In this document: piece after piece, positions 7,584 through 7,831 of the stretch
Layout: every line of letters starts with the position of its first letter
How positions within the stretch are numbered: the first letter of the stretch is position 1
NCBI GenBank assembly: GCA_934659415.1
Contig: CAKUHW010000043.1
Coordinates: forward strand, 1 to 7,831
Direction: 5' to 3'
DNA from: an uncultured Oscillospiraceae bacterium
Lineage (GTDB): Bacteria > Bacillota > Clostridia > Oscillospirales > Oscillospiraceae
Length of the DNA: 7,831 bases
Notes under the pieces: model-generated
Told to the model about the DNA's origin: nothing
Seen by the model: the letters and a program-made list of their open reading frames with translations, nothing else
The model's database searches: none
Position numbers and translations under genes: made by a program

Positions 7584-7831
7584 TGGTCTTACCGGTCTCC
7601 GGGGCGTCCACCTCCGGAGGGGTGTACTCCCGGCCGTCGGCCAGGACGTAGCAGCGCAGGGTGAAGGTGCCGGTGAGGGCGTCCCCGGACCAGGCCATGG
7701 TGCCGTACTGGATGGAGGTGATGCGGGAATCGGAGGCCAGGAAGGTCATCATGCGCTTTACATTCTCATAGGGGCCGGTGTAGTACACGGTGACGACCTG
7801 GGCGGCCAGTACCGCGCCGTCGCTCAGCTGG
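7570..7831 (-). CDS. PilO-like pilus assembly protein, C-terminal part
   Basis: The reading frame is open to the right edge, so only the last ~86 residues are seen. VVTVYYTGPYENVKRMMTFL, then ASDSRITSIQYGTMAW, then LTGTFTLRCYVL, matches the PilO/GspM periplasmic fold pattern (beta-strand, G-x-Y-x-x-V/L-x-x-F-L, R-x-x-x-I, then a strand ending in Y). PilO is a bitopic inner-membrane protein that pairs with PilN in the type IV pilus alignment complex. The position directly ahead of minor pilins fits a pilMNO-type order, with the other genes expected beyond the window. The C-terminal tail GREYTPPEVDAPETGKTNVFQ is an extension. It overlaps the next gene by 14 bases. An internal GTG at 7788 is not a credible start. 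Confidence 0.7.
   Translation of the reverse strand, partial: QLSDGAVLAAQVVTVYYTGPYENVKRMMTFLASDSRITSIQYGTMAWSGDALTGTFTLRCYVLADGREYTPPEVDAPETGKTNVFQ

Overview
The window looks like a chromosomal piece of a moderately GC-rich, spore-lineage Firmicute, most likely a gut Oscillospiraceae-type clostridium. This is inferred from three things: an orphan Spo0A C-terminal-domain regulator, short intergenic palindromes of the kind common in that group, and a Gram-positive style type IV pilus operon. No rRNA or other taxonomic marker is present, so the placement is tentative.

Layout. Positions 1-584 (+ strand) hold a small stand-alone Spo0A-C protein. Tandem 0A-box-like sites lie upstream of it and a strong intrinsic terminator lies downstream. 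Positions 585-977 are non-coding and filled with a family of hairpin repeats between two convergent transcription units. Positions 978-7831 are one minus-strand operon that enters from the right edge. In reading order it encodes a PilO-like pilus assembly protein (5' end outside the window), a PilV/GspI-like minor prepilin, a PilX/GspK-like minor prepilin, a 360-base gap, a large major-type prepilin, an Lgt-family membrane protein, a seven-TM membrane protein and a 926-residue secreted beta-helix/InlB-repeat surface protein. Every adjacent pair except the one across the gap overlaps by 1 to 14 bases, which suggests translational coupling. The gap holds four palindromic REP-like elements and the decayed first ~33 codons of a second pilin gene.

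The most striking signal is a perfect run of nine CTGT tetranucleotides (4066-4101) inside the seven-TM gene. With nine units the gene is out of frame. With eight or eleven units it would encode a continuous membrane protein of about 205-209 residues with seven hydrophobic segments and an N-x-x-W-E motif like that of the Pyr4/PaxB membrane terpene cyclases. The stop codon of the restored frame lies inside the start region of the surface-protein gene, so slippage could also alter translation of that protein. I read this as a candidate phase-variable pilus/surface cassette, which is unusual for a clostridium.

Other points are 0A boxes in front of an orphan Spo0A-C gene, a G8 tract whose expansion by one base would fuse the two minor prepilins, hairpin repeats whose stems differ in sequence but keep pairing, and an abrupt fall in GC inside the surface-protein gene.
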